A stretch of DNA of 6,242 bases from an uncultured Clostridia bacterium (GCA_946534455.1 CAMNCR010000049.1:1-6242), one strand, 5' to 3'; shown: positions 1-5,942, counted from the first letter of the stretch. Program-made: numbers and translations. Notes: generated from the sequence alone by a model not told the origin.

Positions 1-134
1 TAGCAGCGATAGGTTTCGTAGTCGTACACGCTGGTACCGCCGCTGGCCAGTTTCCTTTCCTCATGTTGATGGTTGTAGCAGAGCCTGCATTGTGATACCT
101 CATTTCCCGGTGTAATAGCCTGATGGCATAAAAA
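1..134 (-). pseudogene. Unidentified Cys-containing coding fragment, runs off the window
   Basis: On the minus strand a frame is open from just after a TAG (135-137) to the window edge, 44 codons. It reads like real protein: LCHQAITPGNEV, then a C-x2-C pair (CRLCYNHQHEE), then a well-formed stretch ending YDYETYRC. No start codon exists in this frame. An ATG at 127-129, with AGGA about 8 bases upstream, opens a different frame (MPSGYYTGK, then TGA). Removing one A from the run at 103-105 would join the two frames as MPSGYYTG-NEVSQCRLC. So it is either a frameshifted gene or a base-calling error at a homopolymer. I do not recognise the family. The Cys pair and His residues suggest a small metal-binding module, which is inference only. 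Confidence 0.3.
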
Positions 135-156
135 CTATCCTGCTGTCAGGTGGCTG

Positions 157-275
157 TCATGAGAAAACCAGCTCGCTAACCACAATCTCTTCAGCCGCTG
201 CTGGATGTTGCTCATCCTCCCGACCCACAGCATCTGATCCTGCAGATCATTTTGAGCCAACTCTCTGCTTTTCAT
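157..275 (-). pseudogene. TnpV-like transposon protein, C-terminal fragment with frameshift
   Basis: The minus strand encodes KSRELAQNDLQDQ followed by MLWVGRMSNIQQ in one frame, then AEEIVVSELVFS and a TGA stop (157-159) in the adjacent frame. Restoring one G at about 195-197 (CGG-CT to CGG-GCT) joins them as ...SNIQQ-R-AEEIVVSEL.... This fits the conserved TnpV ending, W-V-x2-M-x2-I-x3-A-E-E-I-V-x2-E-L, as I remember it from clostridial transposon-encoded TnpV proteins of about 110 to 130 residues. TnpV is a small accessory protein of uncertain function. Only about 40 residues are present. The frame stays open upstream to a TAA at 306-308, but no further homology is evident and the XRE promoter occupies that space. 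It is therefore N-terminally truncated and frameshifted, and non-functional unless the missing base is a sequencing error. Confidence 0.6.
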
Positions 276-290
276 GGAGAGAGAGCGATA

Positions 291-319
291 TTGACGAACG
301 GTCGGTTAACCGATATAAT
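291..319 (+). promoter_or_regulatory. Near-consensus sigma-70/sigma-A promoter of the XRE-HipA-like pair
   Basis: The -35 box TTGACG (291-296) matches consensus at 5 of 6 bases, the spacer is exactly 17 bp, and the -10 box TATAAT (314-319) is perfect. Transcription would start near 326, just upstream of the regulator's ribosome binding site. This rules out the in-frame ATG at 324 and the upstream frame opening at 252 as the start, because both lie at or before the transcription start. It is the best promoter in the window by inspection. Confidence 0.85.
302..313. promoter_or_regulatory. Palindromic operator candidate between -35 and -10
   Basis: TCGGTTAACCGA is a perfect 12-bp palindrome sitting wholly inside the 17-bp spacer of the promoter at 291-319. 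A dimeric XRE-type repressor bound here would block RNA polymerase. The first gene downstream encodes such a protein, so negative autoregulation is the natural inference. The palindrome is seen directly; its binding partner is inferred. Confidence 0.6.
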
Positions 320-344
320 CGCAATGAGGAAGGAAGGGATGAAA

Positions 345-806
345 ATGACTATGCAATCCATCCTGCGCGAGAAGAATATGTCCATGTATCGTCTGTCGAA
401 GATCAGCGGCGTGCCCAAGACAACCGTGATTGATATATGCTCCGGAAAAAGTGATATCGAAGGCTGCACCGCAAAAACGGTCATGCAGCTCTCCCGGGCG
501 CTGGGCTGTACGATGGAAGAGCTGATGCAGATCGATCATGCTCGTTATGACCGCTCAACCGGATTGCCTAAGGATGAAAGCTATCTGGAAAAGGGGCTTC
601 CGGATTACCTTCAGAAATCAATCGATGCCATGCAGGCATCGTGGGCGATTGTAGATCGCGGCGGGAAAGACCTGCATTGGGATCTTTTCTGGAGCGAATT
701 GAATGCCGATATCAACAGCGCGGAAACGGAACAGGAGATTTCCAGCGACCAGGCCTGGTATCTTCGCCGGAAATATCTGCGGATGGAAAAGGGTGATAAC
801 ACATGA
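345..806 (+). CDS. XRE-family helix-turn-helix regulator, antitoxin-like
   Basis: A DNA-binding protein of about 153 residues. The N-terminal 60 residues form a Cro/C1-type HTH: QSILREKNMSMYRLSKISGV is helices 1-2, PKTTVIDICSGKSDIEGC covers the recognition helix and turn, and TVMQLSRALGCTMEELM is the closing helices. The C-terminal half (SIDAMQASWAIVDRG, KDLHWDLFWSELNADIN, SDQAWYLRRKYLRM) resembles a conserved clostridial companion domain found beside HipA-like kinases. Start choice: transcription probably begins near 326. A GGAAGGG (332-338) lies 6 bases before the ATG at 345, and the ATGs at 339 and 351 are in frame and possible. The gene ends in an ATGA overlap with the kinase gene, implying translational coupling. 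Likely role: autorepressor and possible antitoxin of the pair. Family membership is clear; the antitoxin role is inferred from context. Confidence 0.85.
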   Translation: MTMQSILREKNMSMYRLSKISGVPKTTVIDICSGKSDIEGCTAKTVMQLSRALGCTMEELMQIDHARYDRSTGLPKDESYLEKGLPDYLQKSIDAMQASWAIVDRGGKDLHWDLFWSELNADINSAETEQEISSDQAWYLRRKYLRMEKGDNT

Positions 807-1192
807 TTGATTTCAGCTCATTGCCCCGGCGAAACAAGACCTATGCCGGTGCAAACGGCAGCAAGATCGCGGTGATGTATGAGGATGAGCTGTACATGCT
901 CAAGTTCCCCGGCGTTGCCAGGAAAAACAGGGATATGAGCTATGCTAACGGCTGTATCTGTGAGTATCTTGGCTGCCATATCTTTGAGATTGCAGGTATT
1001 CCGGTACAGAAAACGTTGCTTGGCACATTTACCCGAAAAGGCAAGGAAAGGATCGTTGTGGCCTGCAGGGACTTCACTACGCCTGATACCGTGATCCAGG
1101 ATTTCGCCTCGCTGAAAAATACGATCATTGATTCCGAACATAATGGATATGGAATCAAACAGAGGGAGAGCCGATGCTCTCCCTCTGCCTGA
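803..1192 (+). pseudogene. HipA/CtkA-like kinase, N-terminal fragment truncated at a junction
   Basis: The frame starts inside the regulator's stop codon (ATGA at 803-806) and encodes 129 residues. Residues 1-117 match the N-terminal lobe of clostridial HipA-domain (CtkA-like) Ser/Thr kinases: a Gly-rich loop (GANGSKIAV, 16-24), YMLKFP (31-36) with the likely ATP-contacting Lys34, then SYANGCICEYLGCHIFE, a central strand block (RIVVACRDF) and LKNTIIDSEHNGYG. Full-length relatives have roughly 300 residues. The catalytic D-R-H-N-G-N-type loop and the metal-binding Asp of the second lobe are absent. The last 12 codons (IKQRESRCSPSA, stop at 1190-1192) are the core operon's terminator hairpin read as codons. 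The fragment cannot be a working kinase. It is probably a deletion or insertion remnant; a residual role as a regulator-binding fragment is speculative. Confidence 0.75.
1160..1187 (-). terminator. Probable intrinsic terminator of the ruv-queA-gltA operon
   Basis: The arms CAGAGGGAGAGC (1160-1171) and GCTCTCCCTCTG (1176-1187) pair perfectly over 12 bp around a 4-base loop. The hairpin lies 39 bases beyond the gltA stop codon. On the minus strand the stem is followed by TTTGATT, a short and interrupted T-tract; on the plus strand there is no T-run at all. The orientation therefore fits the minus-strand operon. The weak tail is consistent with the original T-run having been replaced by the accessory segment, which begins at this point. 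Confidence 0.7.
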
Positions 1193-1226
1193 TGTTGAAG
1201 GAACCGCTTCGCGAAACGGAAATGAT

Positions 1227-2528
1227 TTACAGCAGCTGCTCGGCGCGGACGTCCGCGTCCGAGGCTTCGGCGACCGGCACATCCGGATAATCCGTGAACA
1301 CCGGCATGGGCAGGGACTGCATGTATTCATGCATCGCCTCCGCGACGCGCTTGCCGTTGGCCACGGCCTCCACGACGGTGCGGGCGCCGCTGGCTGCGTC
1401 TCCTGCTGCGAACACCCCGGGACGGCTGGTATGCCCGTCCGCGTCCACGGTCAGCAGCCCCCGGGCGGAGGTATCGATGCCCCGGGTCGTGGTGACCAGG
1501 TTGCTCTCCGCGCCCTGGCTGATGGCGATGATGACGCCGGTGCAGGGATAGAGCGCCTCGGTGCCCGGAATGGGGGTGACCTTTCCGTCCGGCCCCACCT
1601 GGCTGTCGGCCAGGATCACGCCGTCCGACCGGATTTCCAGGGTGCACTTGTTCAGCAGGAAATCCACACCCTCCAGCTTCGCGTAGCTGCTTTCGTACTG
1701 GCTGGCAGTCAGGGTATCCGTGAGATTGACGCAGGTGACGAAGCGGGCCCCCTTCCGCACGGCGGTACGGGCGCAGTCCATGGCGCTGTTGCCGGTGCCG
1801 ATGACCATGACCCGCTCCCCGAGCCGGAAGGCGTCCGGGCTGGCCAGGTAGTTGATGGCATAGGTCACATGGCCCAGGCTTTCGCCCCGGATGCCCAGGG
1901 TGTTGGGCTTCCACAGGCCGGCGCCGACGAAGACGCTCTGATATCCGTCCCGGAAGAGATCGTCAATGGTGATGGCGCTGCCGATATAGGTATTGGGCCG
2001 GAACTGGATGCCCTTGAGCTCCAGGTGGCGGTAGGCCATGTCGTCCAGCACCGCGTCCGGCAGGCGGAAGTCCGGAATGCCGTAGCGGAGCACGCCGCCG
2101 ATCTTGTCCCGGCTGTCATAGATCGTCACGCCATAGCCGTAGCGGGCGAGAATGATGGCGATGGTCAGGCCCGCGGGCCCGGCGCCGATGACCGCGGCCT
2201 TCCGCCCGTTGGAGGGAGCCGGCCCCCGCACCATCTGATTGGCATAGGTGGAGGAAATGTAGTTTTCGATGATGGAAAAATGAACCGGCGCTTCCTTGAT
2301 GCCCCGGACGCAGTGACCCTCGCACTGCTTTTCATGGTTGCACACGAGGGAGCAGACCGTCGTCAGCGGATTGTTTTCAAAGAGCATCCATCCGGCCTCG
2401 TTCAGCTTTCCGGACTTCAGCAGGCGGATGACCTCCGGAATGTTGGTGTGAATGGGGCAGCCCTCCTGGCAGCGGGGCTTTTTGCAGCCCAGGCACCGGT
2501 TCGCCTCCTCCATGACATGCAGCGCCAT
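1227..2528 (-). CDS. gltA: GltD-like NAD(P)H-dependent glutamate synthase small subunit / homotetrameric-type oxidoreductase
   Basis: A 433-residue flavoprotein of the glutamate synthase beta-subunit family, which passes electrons from NAD(P)H through FAD to iron-sulfur clusters. The N-terminal cluster domain shows C12-x2-C15-x4-C20-x3-C24-P and C59-x3-C63-x5-C69-x3-C73. The FAD site is GAGPAG (115-120), followed by the family signature GGVLRYGIPDFRLP (144-157). The NAD(P) site is VIGTGNSAMD (242-251), and the second FAD motif is GVFAAGD (371-377). A perfect AAAGGAGG lies 8 bases before the ATG. It is the last gene of the operon, 20 bases after queA. No large glutamine-amidotransferase subunit is present nearby. 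It could act as a stand-alone NADPH glutamate synthase of the archaeal/clostridial type, or as a generic electron-transfer subunit related to NfnB or SudA. The family is certain, the exact reaction not. Residues after about 405 form a short acidic tail. Confidence 0.88.
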   Translation of the reverse strand: MALHVMEEANRCLGCKKPRCQEGCPIHTNIPEVIRLLKSGKLNEAGWMLFENNPLTTVCSLVCNHEKQCEGHCVRGIKEAPVHFSIIENYISSTYANQMVRGPAPSNGRKAAVIGAGPAGLTIAIILARYGYGVTIYDSRDKIGGVLRYGIPDFRLPDAVLDDMAYRHLELKGIQFRPNTYIGSAITIDDLFRDGYQSVFVGAGLWKPNTLGIRGESLGHVTYAINYLASPDAFRLGERVMVIGTGNSAMDCARTAVRKGARFVTCVNLTDTLTASQYESSYAKLEGVDFLLNKCTLEIRSDGVILADSQVGPDGKVTPIPGTEALYPCTGVIIAISQGAESNLVTTTRGIDTSARGLLTVDADGHTSRPGVFAAGDAASGARTVVEAVANGKRVAEAMHEYMQSLPMPVFTDYPDVPVAEASDADVRAEQLL

Positions 2529-2548
2529 GCGCAGATCCTCCTTTCGAA

Positions 2549-3643
2549 TCAGTCTGTTCCCTGCGGGGCGGCATGCTCCGCGCCACGGGTCGCCTCATAA
2601 ATTTCCCGGCATTCCGCGTCGATCATCATGGCGTCCCCGAAGGAGAAAAACCGGTAACGCTCCTGCACGGCCAGGCGGTACACCCGGAGCGCCTCCTCCC
2701 GGCCCATCAGCGCGCTGATGAGCATCAGCAGGGTGCTCTGGGGCAGGTGGAAATTGGTGATCAGCGCGTCCACCGCGCGGATGGGCGTTCCCGGACGGAT
2801 GAAGATGGCCGTATCCCGGGCGCCGGGGTGGATGACGCCGTCGGGCGTCGCCAGGGTTTCCAGGGTCCGGACCGAGGTGGTGCCGACGCACACGATGCGG
2901 CCGCCGGCGGCCCGGATCCGGTTCAGGGCCTGGGCGGAAGCCTCCGTGATTTCACAGTATTCGCTGTGCATCACGTGCTGATCCACATCCTCCTCCTTGA
3001 CGGGACGGAAGGTGCCCAGACCGACGTGGAGCAGCACGGGAATGATCTCGATTCCCTTTTCCCGGATGCGGCGAAGCAGCTCCGGCGTGAAATGCAGGCC
3101 GGCGGTCGGCGCGGCGGCGGAACCCTCCTGCCGGGCGTACACCGTCTGATAGCGGGTGGCGTCCTGCAGCTTCTCGTGAATGTAGGGCGGCAGAGGCATC
3201 TCGCCCAGCCGGTCCAGGATCTCCTCGAAGACGCCGTCAAAGTGGAAGCGGACGATGCGCCCGCCGATTTCCTCGACATTTTCGAGCATTTCGCACTGCA
3301 GGGCGCCGTCCCCGAAGCTGCACCAGGCGCCGGGCTTCAGCCGGCGGCCGGGGCGGACCAGCGCCTCCCAGTCCGTGGTATTGATCCGGCGCAGCAGCAG
3401 CACCTCCACCGGCACCCCGGTATCCTCCTTGACGCCCAGCAGGCGCGCGGGGATCACCTTCGTGTCGTTGATGACCAGAGCGTCGCCCGGGCGGAGATAG
3501 TCCACGAGGTCATAGAAATGCCGATGCTCCACGGAGCCGTCCCCCCGGTGATAGACCAGCAGGCGGCTGTGATCCCGGGGCTCGACCGGCGTCTGAGCGA
3601 TCAGCTCCTCCGGCAGTTCGTAATCAAAATCCGATGTTTTCAT
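2549..3643 (-). CDS. queA: S-adenosylmethionine:tRNA ribosyltransferase-isomerase
   Basis: QueA transfers and isomerises the ribosyl group of S-adenosylmethionine onto 7-aminomethyl-7-deazaguanine in tRNA, giving epoxyqueuosine at wobble position 34 of GUN-anticodon tRNAs. Family motifs in order: KTSDFDYELPEELIAQTP (2-19), NDTKVIPARLLG (59-70), PTAGLHFTPELL (179-190), HVGLGTFRPV (206-215), GTTSVRTLE (254-262), the long signature beginning TNFHLPQSTLL (296-306), and RFFSFGDAMMI (331-341), where most relatives end. At 364 residues it carries about 20 extra C-terminal residues (DAECREIYEATRG...) of no known role. It starts 7 bases after the ruvB stop with GAGG 5 bases upstream of ATG. In many Bacillota the next gene is tgt, which acts just before QueA in the pathway; here that position is taken by gltA, so tgt must lie elsewhere or be missing. 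Confidence 0.97.
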   Translation of the reverse strand: MKTSDFDYELPEELIAQTPVEPRDHSRLLVYHRGDGSVEHRHFYDLVDYLRPGDALVINDTKVIPARLLGVKEDTGVPVEVLLLRRINTTDWEALVRPGRRLKPGAWCSFGDGALQCEMLENVEEIGGRIVRFHFDGVFEEILDRLGEMPLPPYIHEKLQDATRYQTVYARQEGSAAAPTAGLHFTPELLRRIREKGIEIIPVLLHVGLGTFRPVKEEDVDQHVMHSEYCEITEASAQALNRIRAAGGRIVCVGTTSVRTLETLATPDGVIHPGARDTAIFIRPGTPIRAVDALITNFHLPQSTLLMLISALMGREEALRVYRLAVQERYRFFSFGDAMMIDAECREIYEATRGAEHAAPQGTD

Positions 3644-3650
3644 GCGCGCC

Positions 3651-4682
3651 TCAAAACTCCATTCGTATCTGTCCGTCCGAAGCGGAGGCGGGCATTTCTT
3701 TTTTCATATGGGCCCAGGCAGCGGGGGTGCAGACGCGCCCGCGGGGGGTGCGCATGATGAAGCCCAGCTGCATCAGGTAAGGCTCATACACGTCCTCAAT
3801 GGTCACCGCGTCCTCGCCGGTGGTGGCGGCCAGGGTATCCAGACCCACGGGGCCGCCGCCGAACTTATCCATCATGCAGCCCAGCACGTTCCGGTCCACC
3901 CGGTCCAGCCCCAGCTCGTCCACATCCAGCATGGTCAGCGCCTGCCGGGCCACCTCCCGGCTGATGTGGCCGGAGGCCCGGACCTGGGCGAAGTCCCGCA
4001 CGCGCTTGAGCATGCGGTTGGCAATGCGGGGCGTGCCCCGGCTGCGCCGGGCAATTTCCAGCACGCCCTCCGCGTCCGCGTCGATGCCCAGAATGCCCGC
4101 GCTGCGGGAGACGATCTGCGCCAGCTCCTCGGGCGTATACATTTCCAGGCGGAACAGCATGCCGAAGCGGTCCCGCAGCGGCGCGGAAAGATTGCCGGCC
4201 CGGGTCGTGGCGCCCACCAGGGTGAACCGGGGCAGATCCACCCGGATGCTCCGGGCGGTGGGGCCCTTGCCGATCATGATATCGATGGCAAAGTCCTCCA
4301 TGGCGGGATAGAGCACCTCCTCCACCTGGCGGGAAAGACGGTGAATCTCATCGATGAAGAGCACGTCTCCGGCGTTCAGATTGCTGAGGATGGAGGCCAG
4401 ATCCCCCGGGCGCTCGATGGCGGGGCCGCTGGTGACGCGGATATTCTGCCCCATTTCCGCCGCGACAATGCAGGCCAGGGTGGTTTTGCCCAGACCGGGC
4501 GGGCCGTAGAGCAGCATATGGTCCAGCGCGTCGTGCCGGCTCAGCGCCGCCTGGATGTAGATGCCGAGGCTGTCCTTGACGGCCTGCTGGCCCACGTATT
4601 CCCGAAGGGTATGGGGCCGGAGGGTCTGCTCGACGGCGCTGTCTTCCGCCAGCAGGGAGGTATCCATGAGTCTGTCATCCAT
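3651..4682 (-). CDS. ruvB: Holliday junction branch-migration ATPase RuvB
   Basis: RuvB is the AAA+ hexameric motor that pumps DNA through a RuvA-bound Holliday junction. From the ATG at 4682 it has 343 residues. Visible elements: the N-terminal signature SAVEQTLRPHTLREYVGQ (15-32), Walker A GPPGLGKTT (60-68), Walker B LFIDEIH (108-114), sensor GATTRAG (157-163), the arginine-finger segment LRDRF (169-173), and a C-terminal winged helix with GFIMRTPRGRVCTPAAW. The start is uncertain. The ATG gives MDDRLMD, which matches the usual N-terminus, but the AGGAG at 4697-4701 lies 14 bases upstream. In-frame TTG codons at 4685 (spacing 11) and 4694 (spacing 2) also exist, and the latter would add four residues. 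It follows ruvA by about 48 bases and precedes queA by 7, in one transcript. Confidence 0.97.
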   Translation of the reverse strand: MDDRLMDTSLLAEDSAVEQTLRPHTLREYVGQQAVKDSLGIYIQAALSRHDALDHMLLYGPPGLGKTTLACIVAAEMGQNIRVTSGPAIERPGDLASILSNLNAGDVLFIDEIHRLSRQVEEVLYPAMEDFAIDIMIGKGPTARSIRVDLPRFTLVGATTRAGNLSAPLRDRFGMLFRLEMYTPEELAQIVSRSAGILGIDADAEGVLEIARRSRGTPRIANRMLKRVRDFAQVRASGHISREVARQALTMLDVDELGLDRVDRNVLGCMMDKFGGGPVGLDTLAATTGEDAVTIEDVYEPYLMQLGFIMRTPRGRVCTPAAWAHMKKEMPASASDGQIRMEF

Positions 4683-4696
4683 CAAGAGGGTCAACG

Positions 4697-4701
4697 CTCC
4701 T
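4697..4701 (-). promoter_or_regulatory. ribosome binding site of ruvB with ambiguous spacing
   Basis: AGGAG on the minus strand is the only good Shine-Dalgarno sequence upstream of ruvB. Its spacing is 14 bases to the homology-favoured ATG (4682), 11 to TTG 4685 and 2 to TTG 4694. None is ideal, so the true start may be the TTG at 4685 or the ATG. Confidence 0.5.
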
Positions 4702-4730
4702 TTGCTCCGATCAAATAGGGATCCCCGGGA

Positions 4731-5339
4731 TTATACGCCCGCCATGGAGCGCAGGGCCAGCCGGATCAGCTCCTCGGGACGGTCCGACTGATCCCGGACC
4801 TGGCTCAGGGCGTTCCGGGCCTCCAGGGAGGAATAGCCCAGGGCGGTCAGGGCTTCGATGGCCTCGACCATGGCATCGCTGCCGGAGGAAGCGGCGGGAG
4901 CGGAGGCGGAGCCGGCGGCGGGCTGGGAAACATCCGCCTGGGTGATCCGGTCCTTCAGCTCCAGGGCGATGCGCTGAGCCGTCTTCTTGCCGATGCCCGG
5001 CGCGCGGGACAGGGCGGTTACGTCCCCCAGCAGGATGGCCAGGCTCAGATCCCGCAGGGGCATGGCTCCCAGAACGCCCAGAGCGGTTTTGGGGCCGATG
5101 CCCGTCACGGAGGTCAGCTGGAGAAACATCTCCTTTTCCTCCCGGGTGGCGAAGCCGAAGAGCTCCATCGCGTCCTCCCGGACGGAAAGAAAGGTATGGC
5201 AGCGCATCCGCTGGCCCAGGGCGGGGGCGGCCTGCAGGGTCGTGTTGGAGCAGCTCAGCTGCCAGCCGACGCCGCCGGCCATCAGCACCAGGGCGCCGTT
5301 GGTCTTCTCGCAGACCTCGCCTTCGATGAAAGCAAACAT
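4731..5339 (-). CDS. ruvA: Holliday junction-binding protein RuvA
   Basis: RuvA tetramers hold the four-way junction in a square-planar form and load RuvB rings onto it. The 202-residue length is normal. The N-terminal OB-fold (1-62) begins MFAFIEGEV and includes FLSVREDAMELFGF. Two helix-hairpin-helix motifs follow: VTGIGPKTA (78-86) and APGIGKKTAQRI (113-124), which contact the DNA backbone. A flexible Ala/Ser/Gly-rich linker (about 137-154) leads to the RuvB-contacting domain III (156-202: AMVEAIEALTALGYSS...). An AGGAG 7 bases before the ATG supports the start. The gene begins 13 bases after the ruvC stop and its product is expected to work with the RuvB and RuvC encoded beside it. Confidence 0.97.
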   Translation of the reverse strand: MFAFIEGEVCEKTNGALVLMAGGVGWQLSCSNTTLQAAPALGQRMRCHTFLSVREDAMELFGFATREEKEMFLQLTSVTGIGPKTALGVLGAMPLRDLSLAILLGDVTALSRAPGIGKKTAQRIALELKDRITQADVSQPAAGSASAPAASSGSDAMVEAIEALTALGYSSLEARNALSQVRDQSDRPEELIRLALRSMAGV

Positions 5340-5352
5340 GAGATTCTCCTTC

Positions 5353-5847
5353 TTATTTCATCAGGAACTGTTTTTTGGCCATGCCGGTCTGGCAGTGGGT
5401 GATGGCGCAGGCGATGGCGTCCGCCGCGTCGTCGGGGCGGGGAATCGTGTCCATGTGCAGCAGCAGCTTGACCATCTGCTGCACCTGCTTCTTGTCCGCC
5501 TTGCCATAGCCGGTGACGGCCTGCTTGATCTGCATGGGGGTGTATTCGTAGAGGTTTTCCGTGTATTCCGCGGCGGCGATGATGGCCGCGCCCCGGGCCG
5601 CGCCGACCATGAGGGCGGTGGTCACGTTCCGCGCGAAGAACAGCTCCTCGAAGGCGACATCGTCCGGGTGATAAATCTGCAGCAGATCCCGCACGCCCAG
5701 CTGGAGGGTACGGAGCCGGTCCTGCATGGGATGGCCGGCCTTGGTTTCCACGCAGCCGTAATTGATCAGCCGCATCCGGCTGCCTTCCGATTCAACGACG
5801 CCCCAGCCCATCAGGGCGTATCCGGGGTCAATACCGAGCACGATCAA
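5353..5847 (-). CDS. ruvC: Holliday junction resolvase RuvC
   Basis: RuvC is a dimeric Mg-dependent endonuclease that cuts Holliday junctions symmetrically. At 164 residues it is of normal length, with an RNase H-like fold. The four acidic catalytic residues are present by alignment to the family: Asp7 in VLGIDPG, Glu67 in AFEELFFARN, and Asp140 and Asp143 in PDDAADAIA. GYGKADKKQV (113-122) is the conserved basic segment. The start codon is TTG, not ATG (5847-5845), preceded by TGAGG with an 8-base spacer; this yields the typical N-terminus MIVLGIDPG. An ATG closer to the ribosome binding site opens only a five-codon out-of-frame peptide ending at the TTG. It is the first gene of the ruvC-ruvA-ruvB-queA-gltA operon. 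Confidence 0.97.
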   Translation of the reverse strand: MIVLGIDPGYALMGWGVVESEGSRMRLINYGCVETKAGHPMQDRLRTLQLGVRDLLQIYHPDDVAFEELFFARNVTTALMVGAARGAAIIAAAEYTENLYEYTPMQIKQAVTGYGKADKKQVQQMVKLLLHMDTIPRPDDAADAIACAITHCQTGMAKKQFLMK

Positions 5848-5883
5848 AGCAGAAGCCTCATTCCCGCAGAAATTTCAGCTTTC

Positions 5884-5912
5884 ATGGTACTCATGCGCCG
5901 GGGAAAAGTCAA
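5884..5912 (-). promoter_or_regulatory. Candidate promoter of the ruvC operon
   Basis: Read on the minus strand, TTGACT (complement of 5907-5912, 5 of 6 matches) is followed after 17 bp by TACCAT (complement of 5884-5889, 4 of 6 matches). Transcription would start near 5877, leaving about 30 bases of leader before the ruvC TTG codon. The spacing and location make this the most likely operon promoter. Confidence 0.6.
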
Positions 5913-5942
5913 GAGAGCATGCGACCGGGGGCCATTTTCCCC

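Larger units (their letters stand above)
1..1156. mobile_element. Decayed accessory / mobile-element segment next to the core operon
   Basis: Everything from the window start to just before the hairpin at 1160 looks foreign to the neighbouring chromosome. The base composition is visibly lower in G+C than the ruv/queA operon. The minus strand carries a frameshifted TnpV-like C-terminus and another disrupted frame, and the plus strand carries an XRE/HipA-like pair whose second gene is cut off. TnpV-type proteins and such pairs are, to my knowledge, usual cargo of clostridial transposons and integrative elements. I see no transposase, integrase, terminal inverted repeat or target-site duplication, and the left end lies outside the window, so the element type is unknown. 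The right boundary is placed between about 1153 and 1160, where the kinase homology stops and the core operon's terminator begins. It could instead be several independent insertions. Confidence 0.5.

Noticed and set aside
261..285. CTCTCT / AGAGAG inverted repeat before the XRE promoter
   Set aside because: Short, low-complexity arms; easily explained by chance and not followed by a T-run.
252..338. Upstream extension of the XRE gene to 252, or a start at ATG 324
   Set aside because: The promoter at 291-319 puts the transcription start near 326, and the Shine-Dalgarno at 332-338 fits the ATG at 345. The extra residues resemble no HTH family sequence.
1204..1219. Imperfect palindrome CCGCTTCGCGAAACGG between gltA and its terminator
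   Set aside because: It is short with a central mismatch and almost no loop. The 12-bp hairpin beside it is a far better terminator.
1128..4718. Long plus-strand open frames (1128-2600, 2573-3757, 3642-4718) opposite gltA, queA and ruvB
   Set aside because: They are antisense to clearly conserved genes in GC-rich DNA, have low-complexity Gly/Ala/His/Gln/Asp-rich translations with no family motifs, and lack ribosome binding sites.
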